Below, in pieces: positions 15,865 to 24,410 of a stretch of 64,000 nt of DNA. Location: positions 1 through 64,000 of the forward strand of contig VXOR01000061.1 in NCBI GenBank assembly GCA_009840005.1. Direction: 5' to 3'. This stretch comes from Gemmatimonadota bacterium (lineage in GTDB: Bacteria > Latescibacterota > UBA2968 > UBA8231). The notes under the pieces were generated by a model, which saw only the letters and a list, made by a program, of their open reading frames with translations, was not told where the DNA came from and searched no databases. Numbering within the stretch: the first letter of the stretch is position 1; each line of letters opens with the position of its first letter. The position numbers were made by a program, and so were the translations under genes.

Positions 15865-17487
15865 CTAGCCCCCCTCCTCAATCCTCATATACGCGTCAAT
15901 CGGCAAGTCGATCAGCCGTTGCAGTGCGCCACTCGGCCAATAAATGTGCAGCGAATCCGCCCGGCCCGCCGCGCCCAAGCCAAAATGCACGCGCCGGTCG
16001 CCACTGCCCAAGAAACTCTCGCCGCAAAGCACGTCCCGCCGCTGCCTTTGGCCGCCACTCCACAATACGACCTTCGCGCCGACGGCCTCGCGGTTTTTTC
16101 CCGCGCCCACAAGGCGCAGGCCGAGCCAGTGGTGATCTACAGCCGTCTGGTTATGCAACAAAGAGGGCCGGCCGTTGAGGTTGGTGACGAACAGATCCAC
16201 GCGGCCATCGTCGTCAAAATCCCCAGCCACTGCGCCGCGGCTGACCGCCCGATCCTCGCCTAGCTCGACAAGGCTAAAATGGCCAGCTTCATTGGCGAAC
16301 AAGTGATTGGCTTGCGCGTAGGTCGCGCCGCTGCCCGGGCGTTCGATCTGCGGATACACGTGCCCGTTGGCCACGAACAAGTCTTGGTCGGCGTCGTTGT
16401 CAAAATCGACAAAGACCGCGCCAAACCCCACGAAGGGCAGGCTGATGCGGCCCAAGCCCGCGGCAAAGCTCACATCCGCAAACGTGCCGTCGCCTATGTT
16501 GCGATAGAGCGTGTTGTAGTCGTCCTCAAAGTTGGTGACCAGCAAATCGCCGTCGCTGTCGTTGTCGTAATCGCCCCAAGCCGCGCCCATACCGGCCTGC
16601 GCCAAGCCCGTTTCCCCCAGCGCGGCATTGGCCTGTAGCCCCACTTCGGCAAAGGTGCCAGCCCCATCGTTGCGGTAGAGGAAATTGGGCGTCGAGTCGT
16701 TGGCGACGTACAGGTCCAAATCCCCGTCGTCGTCGCTGTCGATGAACAGCACGGCGAACCCATAGCCTGGATCGTGCTGCCCGAGGCCGCTAGCCGTCGT
16801 CACCTCGGCAAAAGTGCCAGCCCCATCGTTGCGGTAGAGCGCGTCCGGCAACGCGGGCAAGCCCAGCGGGCCGATGAATACGTCCCGGCCCTTCCACTGC
16901 GTCCCCAAGGGCCGCACCGCGGTCGAATCGAAATCCGCGTAATTGGCCACGTACAAATCCAAGTCGCCGTCCAAGTCCGCATCGCCCATGGCCGCGCCCG
17001 TACTCCACACCGGCAGCGCCAGCCCGGCGCGGGCTGTGGCATCGGCGAATTGCTCTAACCTTCGGCTGAGCTCAGGTCGAAGCCCGTCATTGCGATAGAG
17101 GATGTTTTCTTGTAGGCAGGTGATGTACAGATCGGCATCGCCGTCGGCATCGTAGTCCGCGCTCAACGCACCCATCCCCCAGCCGCGCCCCGTGGCCCCG
17201 GCCGCGGCCGCCCGATCGACAAAACCCCGGTCGCGGTCGTTGCGGTAGAAGGCATTGTTACCGCCCTCGCCATTGACCCAGTAAATGTCCAAATCGCCGT
17301 CGCCGTCCGCGTCGAGAAGCGCGGCCCCACCACCTTTGGCTTCGACGATATAGCGCTTTTCCTCGCCACCGCCGACATGGGGTTGCTCTATGCCCCAATC
17401 GCTAGCTTTGTCGATGAAGGGAAACTCGTCAGCAGGTGCACAGGCCACCATGCCCAGCAGAAGCCCACCCCACTTCAATCGCGCCAC
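15865..17487 (-). CDS. CRTAC1-like FG-GAP/VCBS repeat lipoprotein with ASPIC/UnbV domain
   Basis: An exported protein of 540 residues. A signal peptide ends in LLLGMVACAP, a plausible lipobox (C16). It is followed by a run of FG-GAP/VCBS calcium-binding repeats of the form DxDGDxDLD (for example DADGDGDLDIYWVNG, DADLDGDLDLYVANY), forming an integrin-like beta-propeller. The C-terminal 90 residues (HHWLGLRLVGAGKNREAVGAKV...) are the ASPIC/UnbV domain. Such proteins bind surfaces or ligands; the exact target is unknown. It starts 6 bp downstream of the RND permease gene, so it may be the last gene of the efflux operon. A short palindromic repeat at 17061-17084 encodes ELSR within it. Confidence 0.8.
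   Translation of the reverse strand: MARLKWGGLLLGMVACAPADEFPFIDKASDWGIEQPHVGGGEEKRYIVEAKGGGAALLDADGDGDLDIYWVNGEGGNNAFYRNDRDRGFVDRAAAAGATGRGWGMGALSADYDADGDADLYITCLQENILYRNDGLRPELSRRLEQFADATARAGLALPVWSTGAAMGDADLDGDLDLYVANYADFDSTAVRPLGTQWKGRDVFIGPLGLPALPDALYRNDGAGTFAEVTTASGLGQHDPGYGFAVLFIDSDDDGDLDLYVANDSTPNFLYRNDGAGTFAEVGLQANAALGETGLAQAGMGAAWGDYDNDSDGDLLVTNFEDDYNTLYRNIGDGTFADVSFAAGLGRISLPFVGFGAVFVDFDNDADQDLFVANGHVYPQIERPGSGATYAQANHLFANEAGHFSLVELGEDRAVSRGAVAGDFDDDGRVDLFVTNLNGRPSLLHNQTAVDHHWLGLRLVGAGKNREAVGAKVVLWSGGQRQRRDVLCGESFLGSGDRRVHFGLGAAGRADSLHIYWPSGALQRLIDLPIDAYMRIEEGG
17061..17084. repeat. Intragenic palindromic repeat (ELSR-coding) in the CRTAC1-like gene
   Basis: TTCGGCTGAGCTCAGGTCGA and the next four bases closely resemble 18872-18895 (21 of 24 bases). 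In the minus-strand frame it gives PELSRRLE. It lies between two FG-GAP blades and appears as a short insertion. Confidence 0.6.
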
Positions 17488-17493
17488 AACCCT

Positions 17494-20400
17494 TTAAGAC
17501 CCGGTAACCGGCGCGACCTTGGCAGGTTCTTCCTCGATAAACCGCCCCCAAAACTCCTGGACGCCCACCAGCATACGCATTCCTATCGGGACGCCTAGCA
17601 AAATGATGAAGGTGGCAAAAAGGATGCCAAAGCCCAAGCTGACGGCCATTGGGATTAAAAACTGCGCCTGGAGGCTCTTTTCGAGGATCATCGGCAGTAG
17701 GCCAAAGAAGGTCGTCAGCGAGGTCAGCAGGATTGGGCGGAAGCGCACGGCCCCGGCTGAGACTAAGGCGTCCTCGTGCGACGAGCCCTCGCGCCGCATC
17801 TGGTTGTAAAAAGTCAGCAGCACCAGCGAATCGTTGACCACCACGCCCGAGAGCGCGACGATCCCAAACAGGCTCAAAAGCGCCAAGTCCAAGCCCATCA
17901 GCAAATGCCCCCAAACCGCGCCAATGATGCCAAAGGGAATCGCGCTCATGACGACGAGGGGCTGGGTGTACGATTTGAACGGCACGGCCAACAGCACGTA
18001 GATGGCGGCCAGCGCGATGATGAAATTGAACAGCAGGCTCTGTAGCGAGTCCTGCTGCTCTTGCTGCTCGCCACCGAAGCGGTAGCGCAGACCGGGATAG
18101 TCCTGCACCAAGGTGGGCAGGAAAAACGCTTCAAGATCGCGATTGATCTCGTCGGCGTTGGCGATTTGGTCATCTACCGAGGCACTCACTCGGACGACGC
18201 GCTGGCCATCGGTGCGCTGGATGGAGGCATAGGCGTGGCCGATAGTGACGGTGGCCACCTCGGCAAAAGGCACCTCCGCACCCGCAGGCGTACGCACGCG
18301 CATCGAGCGCACATCGCCCAAATTCCGGCGCTCGTCTTTGGGGTAGCGCACCATCACCCGCACGTCGTCCGAGCCGCGTGGAAATCTCAGCGCTTGGTCG
18401 CCGTAGAAGCCCTGGCGCACTTGGCGGGCTAGATCGGCGAGCGTGAGGCCGAGGGTGCGGGCTTGGGGCTTGAGCTGGAGTTTCATCTCCAGCTTGCCTT
18501 CCTCAAAGCTGTCTTGGATATCGCCGGTGCCGGCGTACTCGGCGATTTTGCCCTTGAGGTGATCGACGGCCAACAAGAGCTGATCGAAGTTGTCCGAGGC
18601 TAGCTCGACCTCAATGGGATTGCCGACGGAAAACAGCGACGAGGAATAAATAATGGATTCGGGGCCGGGCACCTCGCCAACCAATTGGCGCAGCCGCGCC
18701 TCAATCTCCGCGCTGTCGAGATCGCGCTCCTCGGAAGGTAGCAGTTCAATGGCAACTTCGGCCAGATGCCCTTGGCCGCCCGCCCCGGGGACACTTGAAA
18801 AAGATTGACGCTGGGCCATAGGTTGGTCGCCGATGTAAGTAAAGACATTGCGGTAGATTGAATCCCCGCCCCTCGGCTGAGCTCGGGTCGCAGCCTCGCG
18901 CTCGGCGTCAATCTGATCGCGCAGGACGATGGCCTTTTCCTCGATGTGTCGCACGACCTTGGCGGTCTGGGTCGCCGTGGTGCCCTGCGGCATGTTGACC
19001 GAGATCGTCACCCAATCGGACCCGATCTCGGGCATAAACACGAACTTGATATGGCCACCGACGACCAGCCCAGCGGTACACAGCATCAGCGATAAGGCCA
19101 GAGCGGTACTGGAAATCGGATGGGCCAATGCCAAGCGCAACGTGGGCTGATAGGCGTTGCGGATGACGTACTTGAGGCCGCGGTCAAAGAGGACCACGAC
19201 CCGAGCGTGCCAATCGAGCGGGCGGATGAAAACCCGGCGAAAGAGGCGGCTGACTGGCCCGTCCCCCTTAGAAGACAGGTGCGCTGGCAGAATGAACAGG
19301 CTCTCAATCAGCGACAGCAGCAGCACTGAGATGACGATCACGGGGATGACCGACATGAACTTGCCCATCATGCCCTCGACGAAAAATAGCGGCATAAAGG
19401 CCGCAATCGAGGTCATAATCGAGAACACGACCGGCGTACCCACTTCGAGCGCACCATCAATGGCGGCGCGGCCAAAGGATTTTCCCTTTATGCGGTGGGA
19501 AAAGATGTTTTCGCCGACGATGATCGCGTCATCGACGACGATGCCCAAGGCCACAATAAAGGCAAATAGCGACAGCATATTGATCGAGGCGTCAAAAGGC
19601 TGCATCAACACGAAGGCCCCCAAAAAGCTGATGGGGATGCCCATCATCACCCAGAAGGCCAAGCGCAGGTCGAGGAAAAAGCTCAGACAGATGAAGACCA
19701 ACACCAAGCCGAGGCGGGCGTTGCGGATCAGCAAATCGATACGGCCGCGCAGGATGCGCGCGTCGTCGCGGGCGTAGCCAATGTCGATCCCCGCCGGCAG
19801 GGTCGGGCGTTTGTCCTCGACGTACTGGTGGACATAATCGGAAATGTCGAGGGCGTTCTGGTCGCCAATGCGAAATACCTGCACCACGGCCGCTGGCTGG
19901 CCGTTGAAGCGCGAGACCAGATCGGTATCCTCAAAGCCATCGACGACCGTGGCCACGTCTTTGAGTTTGAGGGCCGTGCCGTCGGGGCGGGTGAGCACTA
20001 CTACCTCTTCGTATTCGCGCCCGGCGCGCATCAGCCCCTGCGTGCGGAGCAAGATCGCGCCATCCTCGCTCTCGACGCTACCAGCGGGCAGGTCAATACT
20101 CGTGCGACGGACCGCGTCGGCGACCTGCGCGAAGGTCAGGCCGTAGCGGCGCAGAGCCTCTTCGGAGACTTCGATGGCAATTTCATCGACGCGCACGCCC
20201 TTGAGCTCAACCTGCGAAATGACGCCGCTGCTGCGCAGGTCGTCGCGCACTCGTTCGGCCGCGACTTTGAGGGCCTTCTCCTCGACATCGCCGTAGAGCA
20301 CCACGTCGATGGCTTGATTGCGGCGAGTCAGCTCCTTGATGACCGGCTCTTCGGTCTCGGCGGGAAAGGTGTCGATGCGGTCAATTTCGTTTTTGATGTC

Positions 20401-20721
20401 GTCGAGGAGCTTGTCCATATCGGCACCGCGCTCTAGCTCAATGCTGACCATGCCCATGCCCTCGGAGGCTGTGGAGCGCACGCGGCGCACCCCCTCTAGG
20501 CCGCGCACTCGCTCCTCAATGCGCTTGCAGACGGCGTCTTCGACCTCGGCCGGGGTCGCGCCCAAGTAGGGCACTTGGATTTGCACCTGATCGAGCGACA
20601 TCTCGGGAAAGGTCTCTTTCTTAGTCTGCATCATAGCAAACAGACCGCTCAACATGATGAAACCCATCAGCAGATTGGCGGCGACGTGATTCTTCGCCAT
20701 CCAAGACACAGGAGCTTTCAC
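17494..20721 (-). CDS. RND multidrug efflux permease (AcrB/MexF-like)
   Basis: Inner-membrane proton/drug antiporter of a tripartite pump, with twelve transmembrane helices and two large periplasmic loops. The 1075-residue protein is of full family length (HAE1-type permeases are about 1000-1070). Helix 4 carries the proton-relay Asp pair in ALGIVVDDAIIVGENI (about residues 385-400). The periplasmic porter segments contain the usual LxxLxGVxxVxxxG regions. The start overlaps the adaptor stop by 4 bp (ATGA). A short ELSR-like repeat at 18872-18895 inserts TRAQPRGG into the periplasmic loop. Substrate cannot be told. Confidence 0.92.
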   Translation of the reverse strand: MKAPVSWMAKNHVAANLLMGFIMLSGLFAMMQTKKETFPEMSLDQVQIQVPYLGATPAEVEDAVCKRIEERVRGLEGVRRVRSTASEGMGMVSIELERGADMDKLLDDIKNEIDRIDTFPAETEEPVIKELTRRNQAIDVVLYGDVEEKALKVAAERVRDDLRSSGVISQVELKGVRVDEIAIEVSEEALRRYGLTFAQVADAVRRTSIDLPAGSVESEDGAILLRTQGLMRAGREYEEVVVLTRPDGTALKLKDVATVVDGFEDTDLVSRFNGQPAAVVQVFRIGDQNALDISDYVHQYVEDKRPTLPAGIDIGYARDDARILRGRIDLLIRNARLGLVLVFICLSFFLDLRLAFWVMMGIPISFLGAFVLMQPFDASINMLSLFAFIVALGIVVDDAIIVGENIFSHRIKGKSFGRAAIDGALEVGTPVVFSIMTSIAAFMPLFFVEGMMGKFMSVIPVIVISVLLLSLIESLFILPAHLSSKGDGPVSRLFRRVFIRPLDWHARVVVLFDRGLKYVIRNAYQPTLRLALAHPISSTALALSLMLCTAGLVVGGHIKFVFMPEIGSDWVTISVNMPQGTTATQTAKVVRHIEEKAIVLRDQIDAEREAATRAQPRGGDSIYRNVFTYIGDQPMAQRQSFSSVPGAGGQGHLAEVAIELLPSEERDLDSAEIEARLRQLVGEVPGPESIIYSSSLFSVGNPIEVELASDNFDQLLLAVDHLKGKIAEYAGTGDIQDSFEEGKLEMKLQLKPQARTLGLTLADLARQVRQGFYGDQALRFPRGSDDVRVMVRYPKDERRNLGDVRSMRVRTPAGAEVPFAEVATVTIGHAYASIQRTDGQRVVRVSASVDDQIANADEINRDLEAFFLPTLVQDYPGLRYRFGGEQQEQQDSLQSLLFNFIIALAAIYVLLAVPFKSYTQPLVVMSAIPFGIIGAVWGHLLMGLDLALLSLFGIVALSGVVVNDSLVLLTFYNQMRREGSSHEDALVSAGAVRFRPILLTSLTTFFGLLPMILEKSLQAQFLIPMAVSLGFGILFATFIILLGVPIGMRMLVGVQEFWGRFIEEEPAKVAPVTGS
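18872..18895. repeat. Intragenic palindromic repeat in the RND permease gene
   Basis: CTCGGCTGAGCTCGGGTCGC and the next four bases match the repeat at 17061-17084 at 21 of 24 positions. Read on the minus strand it encodes ATRAQPRGG in a periplasmic region, and the frame stays open. Confidence 0.55.
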
Positions 20722-21965
20722 GGCTGACCTCCTACGTTGCCGTCGGCGAGGCGCACCTGCATCCCATCGGTGACGCCGCTGAGCTGCGAGATGATGACCC
20801 GCTCTTCGGGGGTCATGTCGATATAAGCGAGTACTTCATCTTCAAGGGCGCGCACCACCTGCACTGGGCGGATGCTGAGAACGCCGTCGCGGCCCACCGT
20901 CCACACGCGGTCACCCTGGCGCAAAGCGGCGCGAGGCAAGACGCGGACGCCATTGACCATGCGGCCGGCAATGGCCACTTCGACGAACATCCCCACCGTC
21001 AGCGGCGGGATCCCATCGGCAATGCCGCCGTAGGGCGCTGCCACCTCGACAACTAAGCGCACCATGCGGCTTCGCGGGTCGAGCTCGCCTTCGGTGCGAA
21101 CTACGCGCCCGCTCCACTCGTGACGGCGGCCAGCAAAGGACCCGCTGACCTCGGCGCTGGCCCCCTCTCGGCTAAAGGCAAAGGCGCGGAAACCGCCCTC
21201 GGCGTTGAGATCGGAAACGGACCCAGTGTTAGGTATGCTAGCCGGCGCAATGTCAATGGGCAGCGGCAAAGTGAACCACCCAAGATCTTCGTCGGGAACG
21301 GGGACGACGATCTCGGCCTTTTCAATACTGTATAGCTGGGCGATGGCTTGGCCGGCGTTGATATGCTGGCCGACATCGACGCGCGCAGTGCGCACCCGGC
21401 CGGCAAAGGGCGCGTACACCTTGGTGCGGTCGAGGCGCAGCTGCGCTTCGGCGAGGCGCGCTTCCGCTCCTTGAAGACTGGCCTCGGCCGCGCGTAGCTG
21501 GGGTTTGCGCAGCACCAAGTCGGTGGGAGCTTCTTCGGCGTGCAGCCGCTCCCACTCCTCCTCGGCGATGGCGGCTTCCTCGCGGGCCAAGTCGAGTTGG
21601 TAGCGCGCCTGCGCTACTTGGACCGCGGCCTGTTGCACGGCGAGCTCATAATCGCGTGGGTCAATCCGAAACAGTAGCGCACCCTTGGCAAAGGTCCCGC
21701 CGGGCTTGAAATCGGCGTCCTTCCACACCACAATGCCCGACACCTGCGGCACTAGGTCAATCTGGGCGTCGGGGCGCACCGTGCCCTGCCCTTCAACCAC
21801 GACTTGGACCTGTTGCAGCGGGGCGGCTACAGCTTCGACGAGCGGGCCGGCATAGGAGCGGGCAACGCGCTGGGGCGGCTCGCGCATGGAGGCCAGCAGT
21901 TGGTAGGCCCCAAAGCCGAGGGCGAGGATGAGAACCGGCAAAATTATTTTAAAGACGCGCATCAT
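20718..21965 (-). CDS. RND efflux periplasmic adaptor (HlyD/MFP family)
   Basis: A 415-residue membrane-fusion protein. An N-terminal anchor helix (MMRVFKIILPVLILALGFGAYQLL) is followed by the lipoyl-type half (VVEGQGTVRPDAQIDLVPQVSGIV...GALLFRIDPRDYELAVQQA), a coiled-coil hairpin (about 95-175), the second lipoyl half (KVYAPFAGRVRTARVDVGQHI), and beta-barrel and membrane-proximal domains. It links the permease (20721) to the outer-membrane factor (21962), and both junctions are 4-base ATGA overlaps. Assignment as AcrA-like rests on this operon order. Confidence 0.9.
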   Translation of the reverse strand: MMRVFKIILPVLILALGFGAYQLLASMREPPQRVARSYAGPLVEAVAAPLQQVQVVVEGQGTVRPDAQIDLVPQVSGIVVWKDADFKPGGTFAKGALLFRIDPRDYELAVQQAAVQVAQARYQLDLAREEAAIAEEEWERLHAEEAPTDLVLRKPQLRAAEASLQGAEARLAEAQLRLDRTKVYAPFAGRVRTARVDVGQHINAGQAIAQLYSIEKAEIVVPVPDEDLGWFTLPLPIDIAPASIPNTGSVSDLNAEGGFRAFAFSREGASAEVSGSFAGRRHEWSGRVVRTEGELDPRSRMVRLVVEVAAPYGGIADGIPPLTVGMFVEVAIAGRMVNGVRVLPRAALRQGDRVWTVGRDGVLSIRPVQVVRALEDEVLAYIDMTPEERVIISQLSGVTDGMQVRLADGNVGGQP

Positions 21966-23452
21966 TGCTGAATCTCCGCGTGCGGCTCGACGACTCGACT
22001 GAGCTCGCCGAAGTCTGAGCTCGCCGAAGTCTGAGAGGCAAGGGTAAAGCCGCCGCCAAGGGCTAGGTGCAAATCAATCCGTGTATCGAGGCGCTGGCGA
22101 CGGACGGCGAGCAGGCGGCTCTCGGCATCAAAGGCCCGGCGCTGAGACTCTAGCAGGGCGATGAGATCGGCAAGCCCTCTGGCGTAGCGATCTTCGGCTA
22201 AGGCGCGCGCCGCCACGGCTTCTTCCGCGGCCGTGGCTAGTGCTCGTTCTTGGTCGGCGAGCAAGCCTTCGGCATTCAGCGCCGCCTCCACCTCGCCGTA
22301 TGCTCTAAGTGCGCTCTGCGCGTAGGTAAAGATGGCTTGCTCGGCCGCAGAAGAAGCCTGATCGACGCCAGCGCGCAGGCGACCGCCTTGCAGCAGGGGC
22401 TGCGCGATATTACCCACGAGGTTCCAGACCGAAAAATCGCCGTCGAGCAAGTCGCTCAACGCACTCGACGAGCGGCCCGTAGAGGCCGTAAGACTGATGC
22501 GGGGCAACAGGGCGCGCCGGGCTTGGGCCAGCCGGCGGTCGGCTGCGGCGAGGCGGCGCTCAGCGGCCACGAGGTCGGGCCGTCTGCCTACGAGTTGGGC
22601 TGGCAAACCGGCTGGAACCGGACCGCCGACCGCGGGCAACTCGTCTCCGACCTCAATCCGGGCACTGGGGTAACGGCCCAAGATCAATTCGAGCTGGCGC
22701 AGAGCAGCGTCCCGTTGCTGGCGACGCTGGGCAAGGGTCGCTTCGGCTGTGGCCAAGCTCGACCGGCCCAAGCGCACATCGAGCGACGAGCGCAAGCCGC
22801 GGCGATAGCGATCCTCAATCTGCTCGGCGGAGAGCCGATAGTTTGCAACCGTCGCCCGCGCTAGCTCGACTTGGTGCCCCGCTTCGACCGCGGCGAAATA
22901 AGCCCGCGCCGTCTGCGCTGCCAGCGAGAGACGCGCCGCGCGAAAATCAGCGGCTGCGGCATCGGCGTCGGCGAGCGCGGCTTGGGCACCGGCGCGCAAA
23001 CGACCCCACAGGTCAGCTTCCCAACTCGCAGTCAGATCGACGCCAAAGGACGTGCTCTCGGAGGTCAAGACCTGATCTGGAGATCTCCCAGGAATGGGCA
23101 GGCCGACGAAATTCTGTTTGCGCTTCGAGCCGTTGGCATTGGCACCGAGTTGAGGCCAGAGCGGCGCACCAGCTACCCGGGCCTGAGCTTGGGCTTGGGC
23201 CAGACGCGCACCGGCGATCTTGAGATTGTAGTTGTGCTCCAAGGCCAACGCCACCAGACTGTCGAGGCGCACGGCCCCCATATCGCGCCACCACTGGTCG
23301 GCGACGGTACCCTCTGAGGCCCCAGCCGTCCATTGATCCGGCTGGGCCAAGTCGAGGGTCGGGTATTCGACTTTGGGAGTTGAAGCACAGGCGAGCAGCA
23401 ACAGCACCGGGAGGCACAACGACTCGACTGAGCTCGCCGAAGTCAGCCTCAT
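21962..23452 (-). CDS. Outer-membrane efflux protein (TolC/NodT family lipoprotein)
   Basis: Third component of the pump. From ATG 23452 (496 residues, with a GGAGAA ribosome-binding site upstream) it has a lipobox LLLLACAS and two OEP repeats with TolC-like helices (SLVALALEHNYNLKIAGARLAQAQAQ and AARLSLAAQTARAYFAAVEAG). The frame extends further upstream to 23758, but that lies in the gene before. The start overlaps that gene's stop by 4 bp. Both ends of the gene carry the palindromic repeat with CTGAGCTCGCCGAAGTC (21992-22031 and 23421-23444), which adds SDFGELSRVVEP to the C-terminus. Confidence 0.9.
   Translation of the reverse strand: MRLTSASSVESLCLPVLLLLACASTPKVEYPTLDLAQPDQWTAGASEGTVADQWWRDMGAVRLDSLVALALEHNYNLKIAGARLAQAQAQARVAGAPLWPQLGANANGSKRKQNFVGLPIPGRSPDQVLTSESTSFGVDLTASWEADLWGRLRAGAQAALADADAAAADFRAARLSLAAQTARAYFAAVEAGHQVELARATVANYRLSAEQIEDRYRRGLRSSLDVRLGRSSLATAEATLAQRRQQRDAALRQLELILGRYPSARIEVGDELPAVGGPVPAGLPAQLVGRRPDLVAAERRLAAADRRLAQARRALLPRISLTASTGRSSSALSDLLDGDFSVWNLVGNIAQPLLQGGRLRAGVDQASSAAEQAIFTYAQSALRAYGEVEAALNAEGLLADQERALATAAEEAVAARALAEDRYARGLADLIALLESQRRAFDAESRLLAVRRQRLDTRIDLHLALGGGFTLASQTSASSDFGELSRVVEPHAEIQQ
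21992..22031. repeat. Intragenic palindromic repeat at the 3' end of the TolC-like gene, with 16-bp tandem duplication
   Basis: This copy contains TGAGCTCGCCGAAGTC twice in direct succession (22000-22015 and 22016-22031). The first 24 bases (21992-22015) are identical to 23421-23444. Because the duplicated unit is 16 bp, it shifts the reading frame, altering only the last residues of the protein. Confidence 0.8.
23421..23444. repeat. Intragenic palindromic repeat near the 5' end of the TolC-like gene
   Basis: A 24-bp copy identical to 21992-22015, overlapping the signal-peptide codons of the outer-membrane factor (reading LTSASSVESL in its frame). A third, diverged relative is at 48074-48110 inside a DUF6785 gene. 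Confidence 0.8.
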
Positions 23453-24315
23453 GGCAATTCTCCAGGAGAAGCAGCAAAGTCCGCGTACAGGGATTCTATT
23501 TGTGTGGGACCGGGGTCCTGATCTAAGACGAAGAACGCGTGGTGCAGTTCCAAGCACTCGCCAGCCGCCAGCTCTAAGTCGCCTTCTATCAGCAGGCCCG
23601 TGCCCAGCAAGTTGGCGCGGGTAAACCAAGTGACCGGGTGACGCGGGTTGCTCGGGTGATCCATGAGCGCGACAAAGCCGCCGCTTTTTCCACGCGCCCC
23701 CACCCAACGGGCGTGCTGGTGCATGATGTTCGCGTGGCCTTGGCGTCCCTCGCTGCAATAGTGGTCGGCCTCGGCAAAGGAAGGCCCCATGCGCAATACA
23801 AGCCCCGAGTAGCGCGCCGCCCGCGAGGCCCCCATCACCAACCGGTCGCCGGCTGGCTCAATGCGCGTAGAGATCCGCAAGCAGTAGCCGCCCTCAGTAC
23901 TGTAAAAGCCAAAAGAACGCGACTCCCGTGCTATGAGCTGGTCGCGGCCATCGAGCCAAGAAAGCGACTCGGCCACATGGTCCGCGCTCAAAGCCGTGAA
24001 GCCATCGTGCCGCTGCACGCCGTGGCTATCGGCGACGTCTTCGTATTTCTTTGTCTCCGGCAAATACCAACGCCCACCCCACAGATTCGCGTCGTTGACG
24101 TGGACCCAGCCGAAGAACAGCCCCGTATGCCAAGCGTGGTCGGGCGGACGGTACTCGGTCACGAGCTGACCGGAAAGCGTGTACAGCGGCGCAAAGCAGG
24201 GCTTGGGGGACTCACTGCGGGGCAGTTCCTCCGTGGCGCGGTACAGAGCCAATAGTTGATCCCCCGCGTGGATTTCAATGCCGAGGGCGTTTTCTCGCAA
24301 TTCAAAAGCGCACAT
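23449..24315 (-). CDS. PmoA-like (DUF6807) family protein
   Basis: A 288-residue protein from ATG 24315, chosen because GGAGAAATA lies just upstream; an upstream in-frame start at 24363 lacks one. It resembles the DUF6807 'methane oxygenase PmoA' domain family: YTLSGQLVTEYRPPDHAWHTGLFFGW at about 45-70, then WGGRWYLPE, RLVMGASRAARYSGLVLRMG and MDHPSNPRHPVTWF. Despite the name, these proteins are widespread in Planctomycetes and related bacteria near sugar-catabolism genes and are not methane monooxygenases; their reaction is unknown. It overlaps the efflux operon by 4 bp and may be coexpressed with it. Confidence 0.75.
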   Translation of the reverse strand: MCAFELRENALGIEIHAGDQLLALYRATEELPRSESPKPCFAPLYTLSGQLVTEYRPPDHAWHTGLFFGWVHVNDANLWGGRWYLPETKKYEDVADSHGVQRHDGFTALSADHVAESLSWLDGRDQLIARESRSFGFYSTEGGYCLRISTRIEPAGDRLVMGASRAARYSGLVLRMGPSFAEADHYCSEGRQGHANIMHQHARWVGARGKSGGFVALMDHPSNPRHPVTWFTRANLLGTGLLIEGDLELAAGECLELHHAFFVLDQDPGPTQIESLYADFAASPGELP

Positions 24316-24410
24316 AGCTATTTCTCCAATTCTCGCATTAGACAACCCCGAGCGGCGATTCATTCCTTTTCGGGGTCAAAAGCATACATAGTTATTTCTC
24401 CAATTCTCGC
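24302..24410. repeat. 74-bp-offset duplication spanning an SDR gene end and the PmoA-like gene start
   Basis: Two 35-bp blocks (24302-24336 and 24376-24410) are 32/35 identical. The block at 24376-24410 covers the last codons and stop of the SDR gene (RELEK). The block at 24302-24336 repeats this 'RELEK' and stop and then supplies the ribosome-binding site and ATG of the PmoA-like gene. Both copies contain a GGAGAA site followed by ATG, so the SDR-proximal copy opens a 9-codon decoy frame. Confidence 0.85.
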
